From assembly GCA_023431385.1 (NCBI GenBank), contig JAEYWA010000266.1, positions 1 through 19,220 of the forward strand: a stretch of 19,220 nucleotides of DNA. The letters are read 5' to 3'. The translations under genes were made by a program, and so were the position numbers. Positions 1 through 6,365 of this stretch are shown here, piece by piece (the first letter of the stretch is position 1; each line of letters begins with the position of its first letter). Source of the DNA: Bacillota bacterium. Its GTDB lineage: Bacteria > Bacillota > Clostridia > Acetivibrionales > DSM-1351. The notes beneath the pieces are model-generated. The model ran no database searches and was not told the origin of the DNA. It saw nothing but the letters and a program-made list of their open reading frames with translations.

Positions 1-7
1 CAGACAC
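1..7 (-). CDS. rpsU: Possible first codons of ribosomal protein S21 (partial, runs off the window)
   Basis: Only a GTG start and a Ser codon are visible, followed by G, which fits the Met-Ser-Glu start common in S21. The start follows a strong purine-rich ribosome site (GGAGGGAGGG at about 17-26), and a consensus promoter lies about 100 bp upstream. In many clostridia the gene after the HIT-family gene is rpsU (30S protein S21), and that synteny is the main reason for the name. The coding evidence itself is two codons, so this is a context-based guess. It could be the start of another gene. Confidence 0.4.
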
Positions 8-54
8 ACAACTTCCCTCCCTCCGATGGTAACAATTGTGCCGGGAATAAGCCG

Positions 55-73
55 TAGTATTTATTAAATACTA
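55..73. repeat. Perfect 9-bp palindrome in the leader of the left-edge gene
   Basis: TAGTATTTA (55-63) and its exact complement TAAATACTA (65-73) are separated by one base. The palindrome lies about 30 bp downstream of the predicted start of transcription and 50 bp before the putative GTG start. It is all A/T except one G/C pair per arm, so as RNA it is only moderately stable. It could be an operator or a leader hairpin. It has no U-tract and is not an intrinsic terminator. Confidence 0.5.
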
Positions 74-105
74 TAGGGAATCAAGCTAAATACAGCACAC
101 AGTAT

Positions 106-135
106 ATTATATATTAATTTTCAAAAAAGTGTCAA
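106..135 (-). promoter_or_regulatory. Consensus sigma-A promoter for the gene leaving the left edge
   Basis: On the minus strand a perfect -35 TTGACA (135-130) and a perfect -10 TATAAT (111-106) are separated by 18 bp. Transcription would start near 99 and give a leader of about 90 nt before the GTG at 7. No terminator is visible after the HIT gene, so HIT transcripts may also read through into this gene. Both hexamers match consensus exactly, as expected for a ribosomal-protein gene. Confidence 0.8.
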
Positions 136-160
136 CATTTATTTATAAAAGTAAGACAAG

Positions 161-505
161 TTACAGTATTTTAGTTCCCAGCGACTTTCCGCCCACAAGG
201 TGATAGTGAAGGTGGAAAACCGTCTGACCAGCATCTACTCCGCAATTGTTTATAAGTCTGTATCCACTCTCTGCTATTCCCAGCTGTTTTGCTATTTCAT
301 TTGCTGCAAGATGTATATCCTTCATTATTCCAACATTATCTGCAGTTAATTCATTATGTGAAGGAATATGCTCTTTCGGGATGATAAGCACATGCACAGG
401 TGCCTCCGGATTTATATCATGAAATGCATACACCTTATCTGTCTCATAGACCGAGTTTGATGGAATTTCCCCGTTTATGATTTTACAAAAAATACAATCG
501 CTCAT
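161..505 (-). CDS. HIT-family (histidine triad) nucleotide-binding hydrolase, HinT-like
   Basis: A 114-residue cytoplasmic protein of the HinT/PKCI branch, which hydrolyses nucleoside phosphoramidates and AMP conjugates. The triad motif His98-Leu-His100-Tyr-His102 is intact and preceded by the usual Gly-Gln-Thr-Val-Phe. Cys4 and Cys7 at the N-terminus match the zinc-site cysteines of this branch, with His46 and His98 as the likely partners. I chose the ATG at 505 because GGAGG lies 8 bases upstream. The longer frame starting with TTG at 520 would overlap that ribosome site. It follows alaS after 83 bp containing a hairpin and is probably cotranscribed with it. Nothing is missing and the length is normal. 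Substrate in vivo is unknown. Confidence 0.93.
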   Translation of the reverse strand: MSDCIFCKIINGEIPSNSVYETDKVYAFHDINPEAPVHVLIIPKEHIPSHNELTADNVGIMKDIHLAANEIAKQLGIAESGYRLINNCGVDAGQTVFHLHYHLVGGKSLGTKIL

Positions 506-534
506 TTTATCTACCTCCAAATTAAAACTGTAGA

Positions 535-571
535 AGCAGTTTCAGCACTTAATGCTCCTGCTGAAACTGCT
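535..571 (-). terminator. Intercistronic hairpin between alaS and the HIT gene
   Basis: Perfect 12-bp inverted repeat AGCAGTTTCAGC (535-546) and GCTGAAACTGCT (560-571) with a 13-nt loop, starting 17 bp after the alaS stop. On the minus strand it is followed by CTTCTACAGTTTTAATTT, not by a clean U-tract. It could be a weak terminator or an mRNA 3'-end stabiliser that lowers HIT expression relative to alaS. Confidence 0.6.
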
Positions 572-588
572 CTAATAAACAACATTTA

Positions 589-3228
589 CTACTTTATTTG
601 TCCCTCTATCACTGGTATTGCAGCCTTTAAAGCATCATTTATCTTCGCTGCATCCTTACCGCCTGCCTGAGCCATATCTGGACGTCCACCACCCCCGCCG
701 CCGGCTACTTTTGCAACTTCTTTTATAATATTTCCGGAATGAACTCCCTTTGCCAACAAGTCTTTAGTAGCTGTGACTATAAAGGTTACCTTGTCTCCAT
801 AGCTGGAGCCCAGTACTACAACACCTGATTCAAGTTTGTTTTTTAGCATGTCTCCGGTATTTCTGAGTCCGTCTATATCGAGATTATCAAAACGTGCTGT
901 TACAACTTTTACACCCTTGACTTCTACTGCTTTTGCAAGAATATCATCAGCTTCACCACTGACAAGTTTATTTCGTAGCTGTTCGATTTCCTTTTCTGCA
1001 TTCTTGAGGTCCTGTCCAAGAGCTTCAACCTTCTTAAGACTATCCTGTGGTGACGCCTTCAGAGCCTGTGAAACCTCGTTTAGCATACTTTCCTTCTCTG
1101 CATAGTATTGTATTGCAGCTTCACCTGTCAGTGCTTCCAATCTTCTTACACCGGCAGCTACACCGCTTTCACCCAATATCTTAACCAACCCTGCCTGGGC
1201 AGTATTCTTCAAGTGGGTGCCACCGCAAAATTCTATACTGTAATCTTCAACTTTTACCACTCTAACAGTGTTCCCATATTTCTCACCGAACAAAGCCATT
1301 GCTCCAAGCTTCTTGGCTTCATCAATTGGCATTTCCCTGACATCAACCTCCATACTTTCAAGTATAGCCTGATTTGTCAAATCCTCGACCTTCTTTAACT
1401 CATCGGCAGTCATAGCTGAGAAATGGCTGAAGTCAAATCTGAGTTTGTTAGGTTCAACAAGTGAACCAGCCTGATGGACATGATCTCCGAGAACAGTTCT
1501 CAATGCCTTATGCAAAAGGTGAGTAGTAGTGTGGTTTCTGCATATGGCCATCCTTCTCCTGGTATCTATTTCAGCTTTGCACAGATTACCTGTTTCAATC
1601 AAACCGCTCTCAACAAAACCGGAATGCAGGTATTTTCCATCAGCAGTTTTAGTACAGTTATTTATTCGAGCCTTACCGTTCTTGGTTGATATGATACCGG
1701 TATCCCCAACCTGTCCGCCGCTCTCGGCATAGAAGGAAGTCTTATCTAGAATTACAGTAACCTCGTCACCTTCCTGAGCAGTTTCTGAGATTTCACCATC
1801 TTTTACAATGTAGAGAATTTTAGCATCAACTAAGGTCTCTTCATAGCCGGTGAAGATAGTTTTAAGGCTCTTGTCCAGCTTGTTGAAAACACTGTCTGCC
1901 CAGGCAGAAGTATCTTTACTGTTATGAGCATCTCTTGCCTTTTTCTTTTGAGCATCCATTTCCTTCTTGAAGCCGTCCTCATCTACTCCAAGGCCATTCT
2001 CCTCAGCTATTTCCCTTGTAAGATCAAGAGGGAAACCGTAGGTGTCATGGAGCTTAAATACCATTTCACCCGGAAGGACTGTCTGCTTGTTTTCTTTGAT
2101 TTCAGAAATAAATTCATTGAGTATAACTATTCCCTGATCAACTGTTGCTTCAAAACGTTCCTCTTCAATTTTTATTACTTTCTTAATGTAGTCTGCTTTT
2201 TCTGCAAGCTCCGGGTACGCCTCTTTGGACTCGTTTATTACAACCATGGCAACATCATAGAGGAAGGGCTTGTTAATACCCAGAAGTCTGCCATGTCGCG
2301 CTGCCCTTCTCAGAAGTCTTCTAAGAACATAGCCTCTACCTTCATTTGAAGGAAGTACTCCGTCACAAACCATCATTGTTGTGCTTCTGATGTGGTCTGT
2401 TATTACACGTATTGAGATATCTGTTTTTTCAGACTTTTTATACTCTACACCGGCGATTCTGCAAATATAGCTTAATATGTTAAGAACGGTGTCAACTTCA
2501 AAAAGGTTGTCTACACCTTGAGAAATACAAGCCAATCTTTCCAGACCCATACCTGTGTCAATATTCGGATGTGACAGTCTTGTATAGTTGCCCTGCTCGT
2601 CTTTGTTGAACTGTGTGAAAACATTATTCCAGAACTCAACATAGCGGTCACACTCACAGCCCACTTTACAATCCGGGCTGCCACAGCCTTTTTCAGGACC
2701 TCTGTCAAAATATATTTCCGAACAAGGACCGCAAGGACCTGTACCATGCTCCCAGAAATTATCCTTCTTTCCCATTCTTACTATTCTTTCAGGAGGCAGG
2801 CCGATATCCTTATTCCAGATTTCAAAGGCCTCATCATCATCTTCGTAAATTGTAACCCACAGCTTGTCAACAGGCATTTTCAGATCCTGGGTACAGAATT
2901 CCCATGCCCATGGAATAGCTTCCTTTTTAAAGTAGTCACCAAAGGAAAAGTTACCGAGCATCTCAAAATAAGTACCGTGGCGAGCTGTTTTACCTACATT
3001 TTCTATATCAGGTGTTCTTATGCACTTTTGACAGGTTGTAACCCTTTTTCTAGGTGGTTCTTCCTGGCCTGTAAAATACGGTTTTAACGGAGCCATACCT
3101 GAGTTGATAAGCAAAAGGCTCGGGTCATTTTTTGGTACTAAAGGTGCACTTGCCATTCTTAAATGGCCCTTGCTTTCAAAAAAGCTAAGATAACGTTCTC
3201 TAAGCTCATTTAATCCTAATTTCTGCAT
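589..3228 (-). CDS. alaS: Alanyl-tRNA synthetase
   Basis: A full-length 879-residue class II synthetase that charges tRNA-Ala and edits Ser/Gly-tRNA-Ala in the cytoplasm. Class II motif 2 is at about 80-100 (Arg-His-Gly-Thr-Tyr-Phe-Glu-Met-Leu-Gly-Asn-Phe-Ser). Motif 3 with the Arg-rich helix is at about 297-312. The editing domain has its zinc ligands His566, His570, Cys668 and His672. A coiled-coil stretch precedes the C-Ala domain with the glycine run and Arg-Pro-Asp-Met-Ala-Gln-Ala-Gly-Gly near 850-865. A four-cysteine insert (Cys182, 187, 191, 193) may bind an extra metal. The ATG at 3228 is supported by AGGAGG five bases upstream. Expression is governed by a T-box leader, but the start codon lies about 440 bp downstream of the T-box terminator and its ribosome site has an exact complement upstream. 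Confidence 0.98.
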   Translation of the reverse strand: MQKLGLNELRERYLSFFESKGHLRMASAPLVPKNDPSLLLINSGMAPLKPYFTGQEEPPRKRVTTCQKCIRTPDIENVGKTARHGTYFEMLGNFSFGDYFKKEAIPWAWEFCTQDLKMPVDKLWVTIYEDDDEAFEIWNKDIGLPPERIVRMGKKDNFWEHGTGPCGPCSEIYFDRGPEKGCGSPDCKVGCECDRYVEFWNNVFTQFNKDEQGNYTRLSHPNIDTGMGLERLACISQGVDNLFEVDTVLNILSYICRIAGVEYKKSEKTDISIRVITDHIRSTTMMVCDGVLPSNEGRGYVLRRLLRRAARHGRLLGINKPFLYDVAMVVINESKEAYPELAEKADYIKKVIKIEEERFEATVDQGIVILNEFISEIKENKQTVLPGEMVFKLHDTYGFPLDLTREIAEENGLGVDEDGFKKEMDAQKKKARDAHNSKDTSAWADSVFNKLDKSLKTIFTGYEETLVDAKILYIVKDGEISETAQEGDEVTVILDKTSFYAESGGQVGDTGIISTKNGKARINNCTKTADGKYLHSGFVESGLIETGNLCKAEIDTRRRMAICRNHTTTHLLHKALRTVLGDHVHQAGSLVEPNKLRFDFSHFSAMTADELKKVEDLTNQAILESMEVDVREMPIDEAKKLGAMALFGEKYGNTVRVVKVEDYSIEFCGGTHLKNTAQAGLVKILGESGVAAGVRRLEALTGEAAIQYYAEKESMLNEVSQALKASPQDSLKKVEALGQDLKNAEKEIEQLRNKLVSGEADDILAKAVEVKGVKVVTARFDNLDIDGLRNTGDMLKNKLESGVVVLGSSYGDKVTFIVTATKDLLAKGVHSGNIIKEVAKVAGGGGGGRPDMAQAGGKDAAKINDALKAAIPVIEGQIK

Positions 3229-3239
3229 ATTAACCTCCT
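3229..3239 (-). promoter_or_regulatory. alaS ribosome site with perfect upstream complement
   Basis: The alaS Shine-Dalgarno region AGGAGGTTAAT (3239-3229) is exactly complementary over 11 nt to ATTAACCTCCT at 3336-3326 in the same transcript. Pairing would hide the ribosome site completely and stop one base short of the ATG. The competing local structure is repeat copy 1, whose stem-loops lie between the two halves and leave the site open. Confidence 0.55.
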
Positions 3240-3290
3240 AAGCCACTTTAGTGGCTTTGAGCCGCATGGCGGCCACAAAATGTAATGAAA
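3240..3290 (-). repeat. Two-stem-loop repeat, copy 1, directly upstream of the alaS ribosome site
   Basis: On the plus strand it reads stem A AAGCCAC/GTGGCTT (3240-3246 and 3251-3257), stem B GCCGC/GCGGC (3261-3265 and 3269-3273) and the tail CACAAAATGTAATGAAA (3274-3290). On the coding strand the order is tail, stem B, stem A, then the Shine-Dalgarno of alaS. Copy 2 at 3480-3536 has the same order with different stem sequences that keep pairing. Confidence 0.75.
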
Positions 3291-3432
3291 TTTGTCTTCT
3301 CCCATATCCGCTATAAGGCGAATAAAGGAGGTTAATTGGCCATGTGCGTTATCAAAGTATTCGCTTAAACTCACTACTTCAATCAAGTACTATAGATACT
3401 TTGAATATGTCGCTCGGCCATAAATTCATAGG

Positions 3433-3473
3433 TTAGTTTGAAAGACGAGCATCAGCGAAGTCCTTCAAACTAA
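3433..3473 (-). repeat. 14-bp hairpin in the alaS leader
   Basis: Arms TTAGTTTGAAAGAC (3433-3446) and GTCCTTCAAACTAA (3460-3473) pair over 14 positions, one of them a G-U pair in the minus-strand RNA, around a 13-nt loop. No U-tract follows, so it does not look like a terminator. It begins a few bases after repeat copy 2 and its GGGAG. Confidence 0.65.
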
Positions 3474-3479
3474 TCTCCC

Positions 3480-3536
3480 AAGCCACCGAAGGTGGCTTTT
3501 ATACGCGCATAGCGCGTTCACAAATAATAATGAAAA
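3480..3536 (-). repeat. Two-stem-loop repeat, copy 2
   Basis: Stem A is AAGCCACC/GGTGGCTT (3480-3487 and 3491-3498), stem B is ACGCGC/GCGCGT (3503-3508 and 3512-3517) and the tail is CACAAATAATAATGAAAA (3519-3536). It is a direct repeat of copy 1 about 240 bp away. On the coding strand it is followed by GGGAG, which is a ribosome-site-like sequence, but no recognisable gene follows. Confidence 0.75.
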
Positions 3537-3671
3537 GCACGATGACTTACCGAATGTATTTTTCACGCTACCCTCCATTTGCTGAAATTCAGCGACAAAA
3601 TTGTAATTCCATACAATAAAAAACCCCCATCCCAAAACCAATTGCTATATAAAGGTATATAGTAACTGATT

Positions 3672-3883
3672 AAAAGGGACGAGAGACAATCTCACGCGGT
3701 ACCACCCTAATTCCCCTGATACGGGGCTCTTGGATTAACGTTAACGCCGTATATACGTCCTGTCTTTTTGCCGACAGAAAGCTCAGGAACTGCTTCACAA
3801 AATACCCGGTAAGAGCTCTCACCAGCCGCTCTCTCTCTAAAACCAAAAGTATAGCGCTACTTCTTTCCTTCATTGCCATTTAC
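3672..3883 (-). promoter_or_regulatory. T-box riboswitch (alanine-specific) controlling alaS
   Basis: On the minus strand the T-box core AGGGTGGTACCGCG (3708-3695) is exact. It is followed by a terminator stem (CGTGAGA/TCTCTCG, 3696-3680), CCC and four T. Upstream lie the typical stem I elements AGTAGCG and AGAGAGAGCGGCTGGTGAG. The specifier is probably GCA (Ala) at 3793-3791, placed directly after GAA as in other T-boxes, and a stem III hairpin CTGTC/GACAG follows it. Uncharged tRNA-Ala would stabilise the antiterminator and allow read-through into alaS. The specifier agrees with the downstream gene. The stem boundaries are read by eye. Confidence 0.93.
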
Positions 3884-3889
3884 AAAAAA

Positions 3890-3919
3890 ATTATATACAA
3901 TCCTGTAATATCATGTCAA
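3890..3919 (-). promoter_or_regulatory. Sigma-A promoter of the T-box/alaS transcript
   Basis: On the minus strand TTGACA (3919-3914) and TATAAT (3895-3890) are separated by 18 bp, both exact consensus. The start of transcription would be near 3883, just before the T-box stem I. No convincing terminator of the upstream HAD gene is visible between 3920 and 4045, so some read-through into the T-box is possible. Confidence 0.85.
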
Positions 3920-4045
3920 GCGTCATTTAGTTAATATCAGCACTAATATAATCCGGCTGTTACCAGTAACTCAGAATTCATTAAGATACTCCTATTCTAA
4001 TTATAGCCGTTCCCGCTGTTGACTATACTTCCAGCGAGACATACT

Positions 4046-4699
4046 TTACCGCAGGATAAAATCAATCAGCTCCAAAGGTTTTGAAAGTAAAACCTGAGCA
4101 CCATATTCCTCAAGTTCTTCCCTGCTTCTGAAGCCCCATAATGCTCCGGCGGCATACATTCCTGCATTTCTTGCAGCTTCCATATCTCCGCCCGAATCAC
4201 CAAGATATATTACCTTTTGTGGGTCCATTTCAATTACACTGGCTGCCTCAAGCAATGCTGCCGGATCGGGTTTTCTTGGTATTCCTTCCCTTTCACCAAA
4301 TACCACCTCGAAGTATTCGGCTCCGAGAATCTTTTCCACTATTTCACTTGTAGGCTTTTGAGGTTTATTGGAACAAACACCCATTTTAACGCCCAGCTTC
4401 GAGAGGCTGCTAAGCATTTTTAACGTGTTTTCATAAGGTCTTGTTTTATTAATGTAATTTCTATTATAAATAATTCTGTATTCAGCCAGTATACTTTCAA
4501 GCACCGAGTCAGGTGTAGCTGCCGGAGCTGCGCTTTTGATCAGTTGTCTTACACCATTGCCGATAAATTTTTTATATGCGGCTGTCGGATGACTGCTGTA
4601 ACCGTATTTATTAAGTGCTTCATTGGCACTGTCTGCCAAATCCTCTAGAGAGTTAATAAGTGTTCCATCCAGATCAAATATTACCGCCTTAAAATCCAT
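4046..4699 (-). CDS. HAD-superfamily phosphatase, phosphoglycolate phosphatase (Gph)-like
   Basis: A 217-residue cytoplasmic HAD subfamily IA hydrolase. Motif I Asp-Leu-Asp-Gly-Thr-Leu lies at residues 9-14 with the nucleophile and acid-base aspartates. A helical cap domain follows (about 18-80). Motif II is Cys-Ser-Asn-Lys near 110, motif III is the Lys in Arg-Lys-Pro-Asp-Pro near 143, and motif IV is Gly-Asp-Ser-Gly-Gly-Asp-Met near 165-171. The Asn-Lys-Pro after motif II and the overall length match Gph-type enzymes, but HAD substrate calls from sequence are weak and pyrophosphatase or another sugar-phosphate phosphatase remains possible. I chose the ATG at 4699 because AGGGGGA lies just upstream. 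The in-frame ATG at 4717 has no ribosome site. It has its own promoter and lies upstream of the alaS unit. Confidence 0.85.
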   Translation of the reverse strand: MDFKAVIFDLDGTLINSLEDLADSANEALNKYGYSSHPTAAYKKFIGNGVRQLIKSAAPAATPDSVLESILAEYRIIYNRNYINKTRPYENTLKMLSSLSKLGVKMGVCSNKPQKPTSEIVEKILGAEYFEVVFGEREGIPRKPDPAALLEAASVIEMDPQKVIYLGDSGGDMEAARNAGMYAAGALWGFRSREELEEYGAQVLLSKPLELIDFILR

Positions 4700-4759
4700 A
4701 AGTTCCCCCTGTAACATGTTTTTTAAAACTTAAAATACATTAGACCTATAAACACCACA

Positions 4760-4788
4760 AGTATACAATATAAGCCCATTCTCGTCAA
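4760..4788 (-). promoter_or_regulatory. Sigma-A promoter of the HAD phosphatase gene
   Basis: On the minus strand TTGACG (4788-4783) and TATACT (4765-4760) are 17 bp apart. Transcription would start near 4753, about 55 nt before the ATG at 4699. It diverges from the argJ promoter. The 390-bp gap between the two genes (4700-5089) holds these two promoters and the argJ leader, and I see no ORF in it. Confidence 0.75.
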
Positions 4789-4895
4789 TTTGAGAAGATT
4801 TTTATGCACTTTCTTTAAATCAGCAATAAGGATTTACAACTGTTATTTATTTTTAACCGAATATATGCTCTGAATTATGAACATGCTAATTTTAA

Positions 4896-4924
4896 TTGAT
4901 TCATTTGTCATATTTATGTATAAT
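4896..4924 (+). promoter_or_regulatory. Sigma-A promoter of argJ
   Basis: TTGATT (4896-4901) and an exact TATAAT (4919-4924) are separated by 17 bp, with TG directly before the -10. The leader from about 4931 to the start codon at 5090 is roughly 160 nt. It contains two weak matches to the ArgR operator (TGAAT, four mostly A/T bases, ATTCA) at 4981-4994 and 5047-5060. Confidence 0.75.
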
Positions 4925-5089
4925 TACTTACAAATGAAAGCTATTCAAATGTGGTTTGATAGAGTATTACAGCTTCTTTGTGAATTTTTATAACGTGTAG
5001 GTTATTTTCGATTCGTTATATTGGTTAAATTAATTGGCACGGGCAATGAATAGTAATTTACCCCACCCATGCCGGAAATGGAGATATAT

Positions 5090-6292
5090 ATGAATGTTAT
5101 TGAAGGCGGAGTAACAGCTCCGAAAGGGTTTACAGCTGCCGGTGTAGCTTGTGGAATCAAGAAAAATAATAATAAAGACCTTGCTATTGTCTGCTCTGAA
5201 GATAACGCGGTTGCTTCAGGAGTATTTACTACCAATGTGGTTAAAGGGCACTCTCTTCAGTTATCAATGGAACATATAAAAAACGGAATCGCGAGAGCCA
5301 TTGTAATAAACAGCGGTAACGCTAATGCCTGCGTTGGCGAAGCGGGCTATAAGGATGCCAAGGATATGACTGCACTTACTGCAGAACTACTGCATTGTGA
5401 ACCTGAAGATGTTTTGGTTAACTCAACAGGAGTTATCGGTTCAAAATTAAATATGCCTTCTGTCAGATCGGGAATCAGGTCTGCAGTTAATACTTTAAGT
5501 AAGGATGGCAGTTCGGATGCTGAAGAAGCAATCATGACAACAGATTTATTAAAGAAAGAAATAGCAGTTGAAATAGAAATACAGGGAGAAACCGTTAGAA
5601 TCGGCGGAATGGCTAAAGGCTCCGGAATGATTCATCCGAACATGGCAACAATGATAGGTATAATAACTACAGATGCAAATATCTCCAGAAGTCTGTTGGA
5701 TAAAGCATTAAAAGCCTGTGTCAAATCTACCTTTAACAGGGTATCTGTAGATGGTGATACAAGCGTATGCGATTCAGTTTTTGTCCTGGCTAATGGGTTT
5801 GCCGATAATGATGCCATTGTTAAGGATGACTATGAATATTCAAAATTTGTAGATGCTCTGATGTTTGTCTGTACTTATCTCGCAAGACTTATAGCAAAAG
5901 ACGGAGAAGGAGCCACAAAACTTGTAGAAATTATGGTTGACGGTGCTGCTGATGAGGAGGATGCCTATAAAGTAATTTGCTCTGTAGCAAAGTCCCCTTT
6001 GGTTAAAACAGCTATATTCGGTGAAGATGCCAACTGGGGCAGAATAATTACAGCGGTCGGATATTCCGGTGCTTCCTTTGATCCCAATCTAACCGACATC
6101 CAAATTGGAAATATTCTGGTTTGCAGGAACGGAACTGCGGTTGATTTTGATGAAGCAGCAGCAAAACAGGTATTGAGGCAAAAAGAAATAGCAATAAAAA
6201 TCAATCTAAAAAAAGGTAAGGTATCTGACAGGATGTGGACCTGTGATTTTTCATATGATTATGTGAAAATTAACGGAAGTTACAGAAGCTAG
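5090..6292 (+). CDS. argJ: Bifunctional glutamate N-acetyltransferase / ornithine acetyltransferase ArgJ
   Basis: A 400-residue enzyme of arginine biosynthesis. It moves the acetyl group from N-acetylornithine to glutamate and may also use acetyl-CoA (the bifunctional form cannot be told from the monofunctional one by eye). ArgJ cleaves itself to an alpha and a beta chain. The site here is Ala186-Thr187-Met188 inside Lys-Gly-Ser-Gly-Met-Ile-His-Pro-Asn-Met, and Thr187 is the nucleophile. The oxyanion-hole segment Ser-Thr-Gly-Val-Ile-Gly is at 112-117. I chose the ATG at 5090 because GGAG is six bases upstream. The in-frame ATG at 5069 has none. No other arg gene is in the window, so this argJ stands apart from an argCJBD cluster. 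No terminator separates it from cheW 73 bp downstream. Confidence 0.96.
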   Translation: MNVIEGGVTAPKGFTAAGVACGIKKNNNKDLAIVCSEDNAVASGVFTTNVVKGHSLQLSMEHIKNGIARAIVINSGNANACVGEAGYKDAKDMTALTAELLHCEPEDVLVNSTGVIGSKLNMPSVRSGIRSAVNTLSKDGSSDAEEAIMTTDLLKKEIAVEIEIQGETVRIGGMAKGSGMIHPNMATMIGIITTDANISRSLLDKALKACVKSTFNRVSVDGDTSVCDSVFVLANGFADNDAIVKDDYEYSKFVDALMFVCTYLARLIAKDGEGATKLVEIMVDGAADEEDAYKVICSVAKSPLVKTAIFGEDANWGRIITAVGYSGASFDPNLTDIQIGNILVCRNGTAVDFDEAAAKQVLRQKEIAIKINLKKGKVSDRMWTCDFSYDYVKINGSYRS

Positions 6293-6304
6293 TAACTAAA
6301 ATAA

Positions 6305-6333
6305 TTGCCGAATATTTCTTCAACTGATATAAT
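6305..6333 (+). promoter_or_regulatory. Promoter of the cheW-like gene
   Basis: TTGCCG (6305-6310) and exact TATAAT (6328-6333) are 17 bp apart, so the start of transcription would be near 6340, about 25 nt before the ATG. It lies in the short gap after argJ. The -35 is only partly consensus. Confidence 0.6.
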
Positions 6334-6365
6334 GTATTTAAAAAGGTGACTAGGGGGTATTACTG

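Larger units (their letters stand above)
3229..3671 (-). other. Long structured post-T-box leader of alaS
   Basis: This stretch of over 400 bp separates the T-box terminator from alaS, where T-box genes usually have a few tens of bases. Reading toward alaS it holds: a 7-bp hairpin (3662-3645); a possible 33-codon ORF (3566-3465) with GGAGGG five bases before a GTG; repeat copy 2 (3536-3480); a 14-bp hairpin (3473-3433); a 9-bp inverted repeat (3404-3396 with 3360-3352); the sequence ATTAACCTCCT (3336-3326), which exactly complements the alaS ribosome-site region; and repeat copy 1 (3290-3240). No long ORF or mobile-element gene is present. It may have grown by insertion of small repeats into the leader. 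It is presumably cotranscribed with the T-box. Confidence 0.7.

Noticed and set aside
836..1105. Ser/Phe-rich plus-strand ORF inside alaS
   Set aside because: It is an antisense shadow of the coiled-coil and C-Ala part of alaS with no ribosome site.
1924..2349. 141-codon plus-strand ORF inside alaS
   Set aside because: It is antisense to the conserved alaS coding sequence, has no ribosome site and reads like reverse-strand translation rich in Phe, Leu and Cys.
3326..3368. Plus-strand AGGAGGTTAAT followed by a short ATG ORF in the alaS leader
   Set aside because: It looks like a ribosome site but the ORF is only eight codons (ATG at 3342 to TAA at 3365). The better explanation is the complement of the alaS ribosome site on the other strand.
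3240..3536. The two repeat copies as ends of a transposon or MITE
   Set aside because: They are direct, not inverted, repeats, no transposase or clear target duplication is visible, and copies elsewhere in the window stand alone beside ribosome sites.
3670..3879. 69-codon minus-strand ORF overlapping the alaS T-box
   Set aside because: It coincides with the structured T-box RNA, has Arg/Leu-rich composition from that RNA and ends at the terminator. The conserved T-box core explains the sequence.
3966..3977. GTTAC/GTAAC small palindrome after the HAD gene as a terminator
   Set aside because: The sequence around 3960-3971 gives only a 5-bp stem with a tiny loop and no T-tract on the minus strand.
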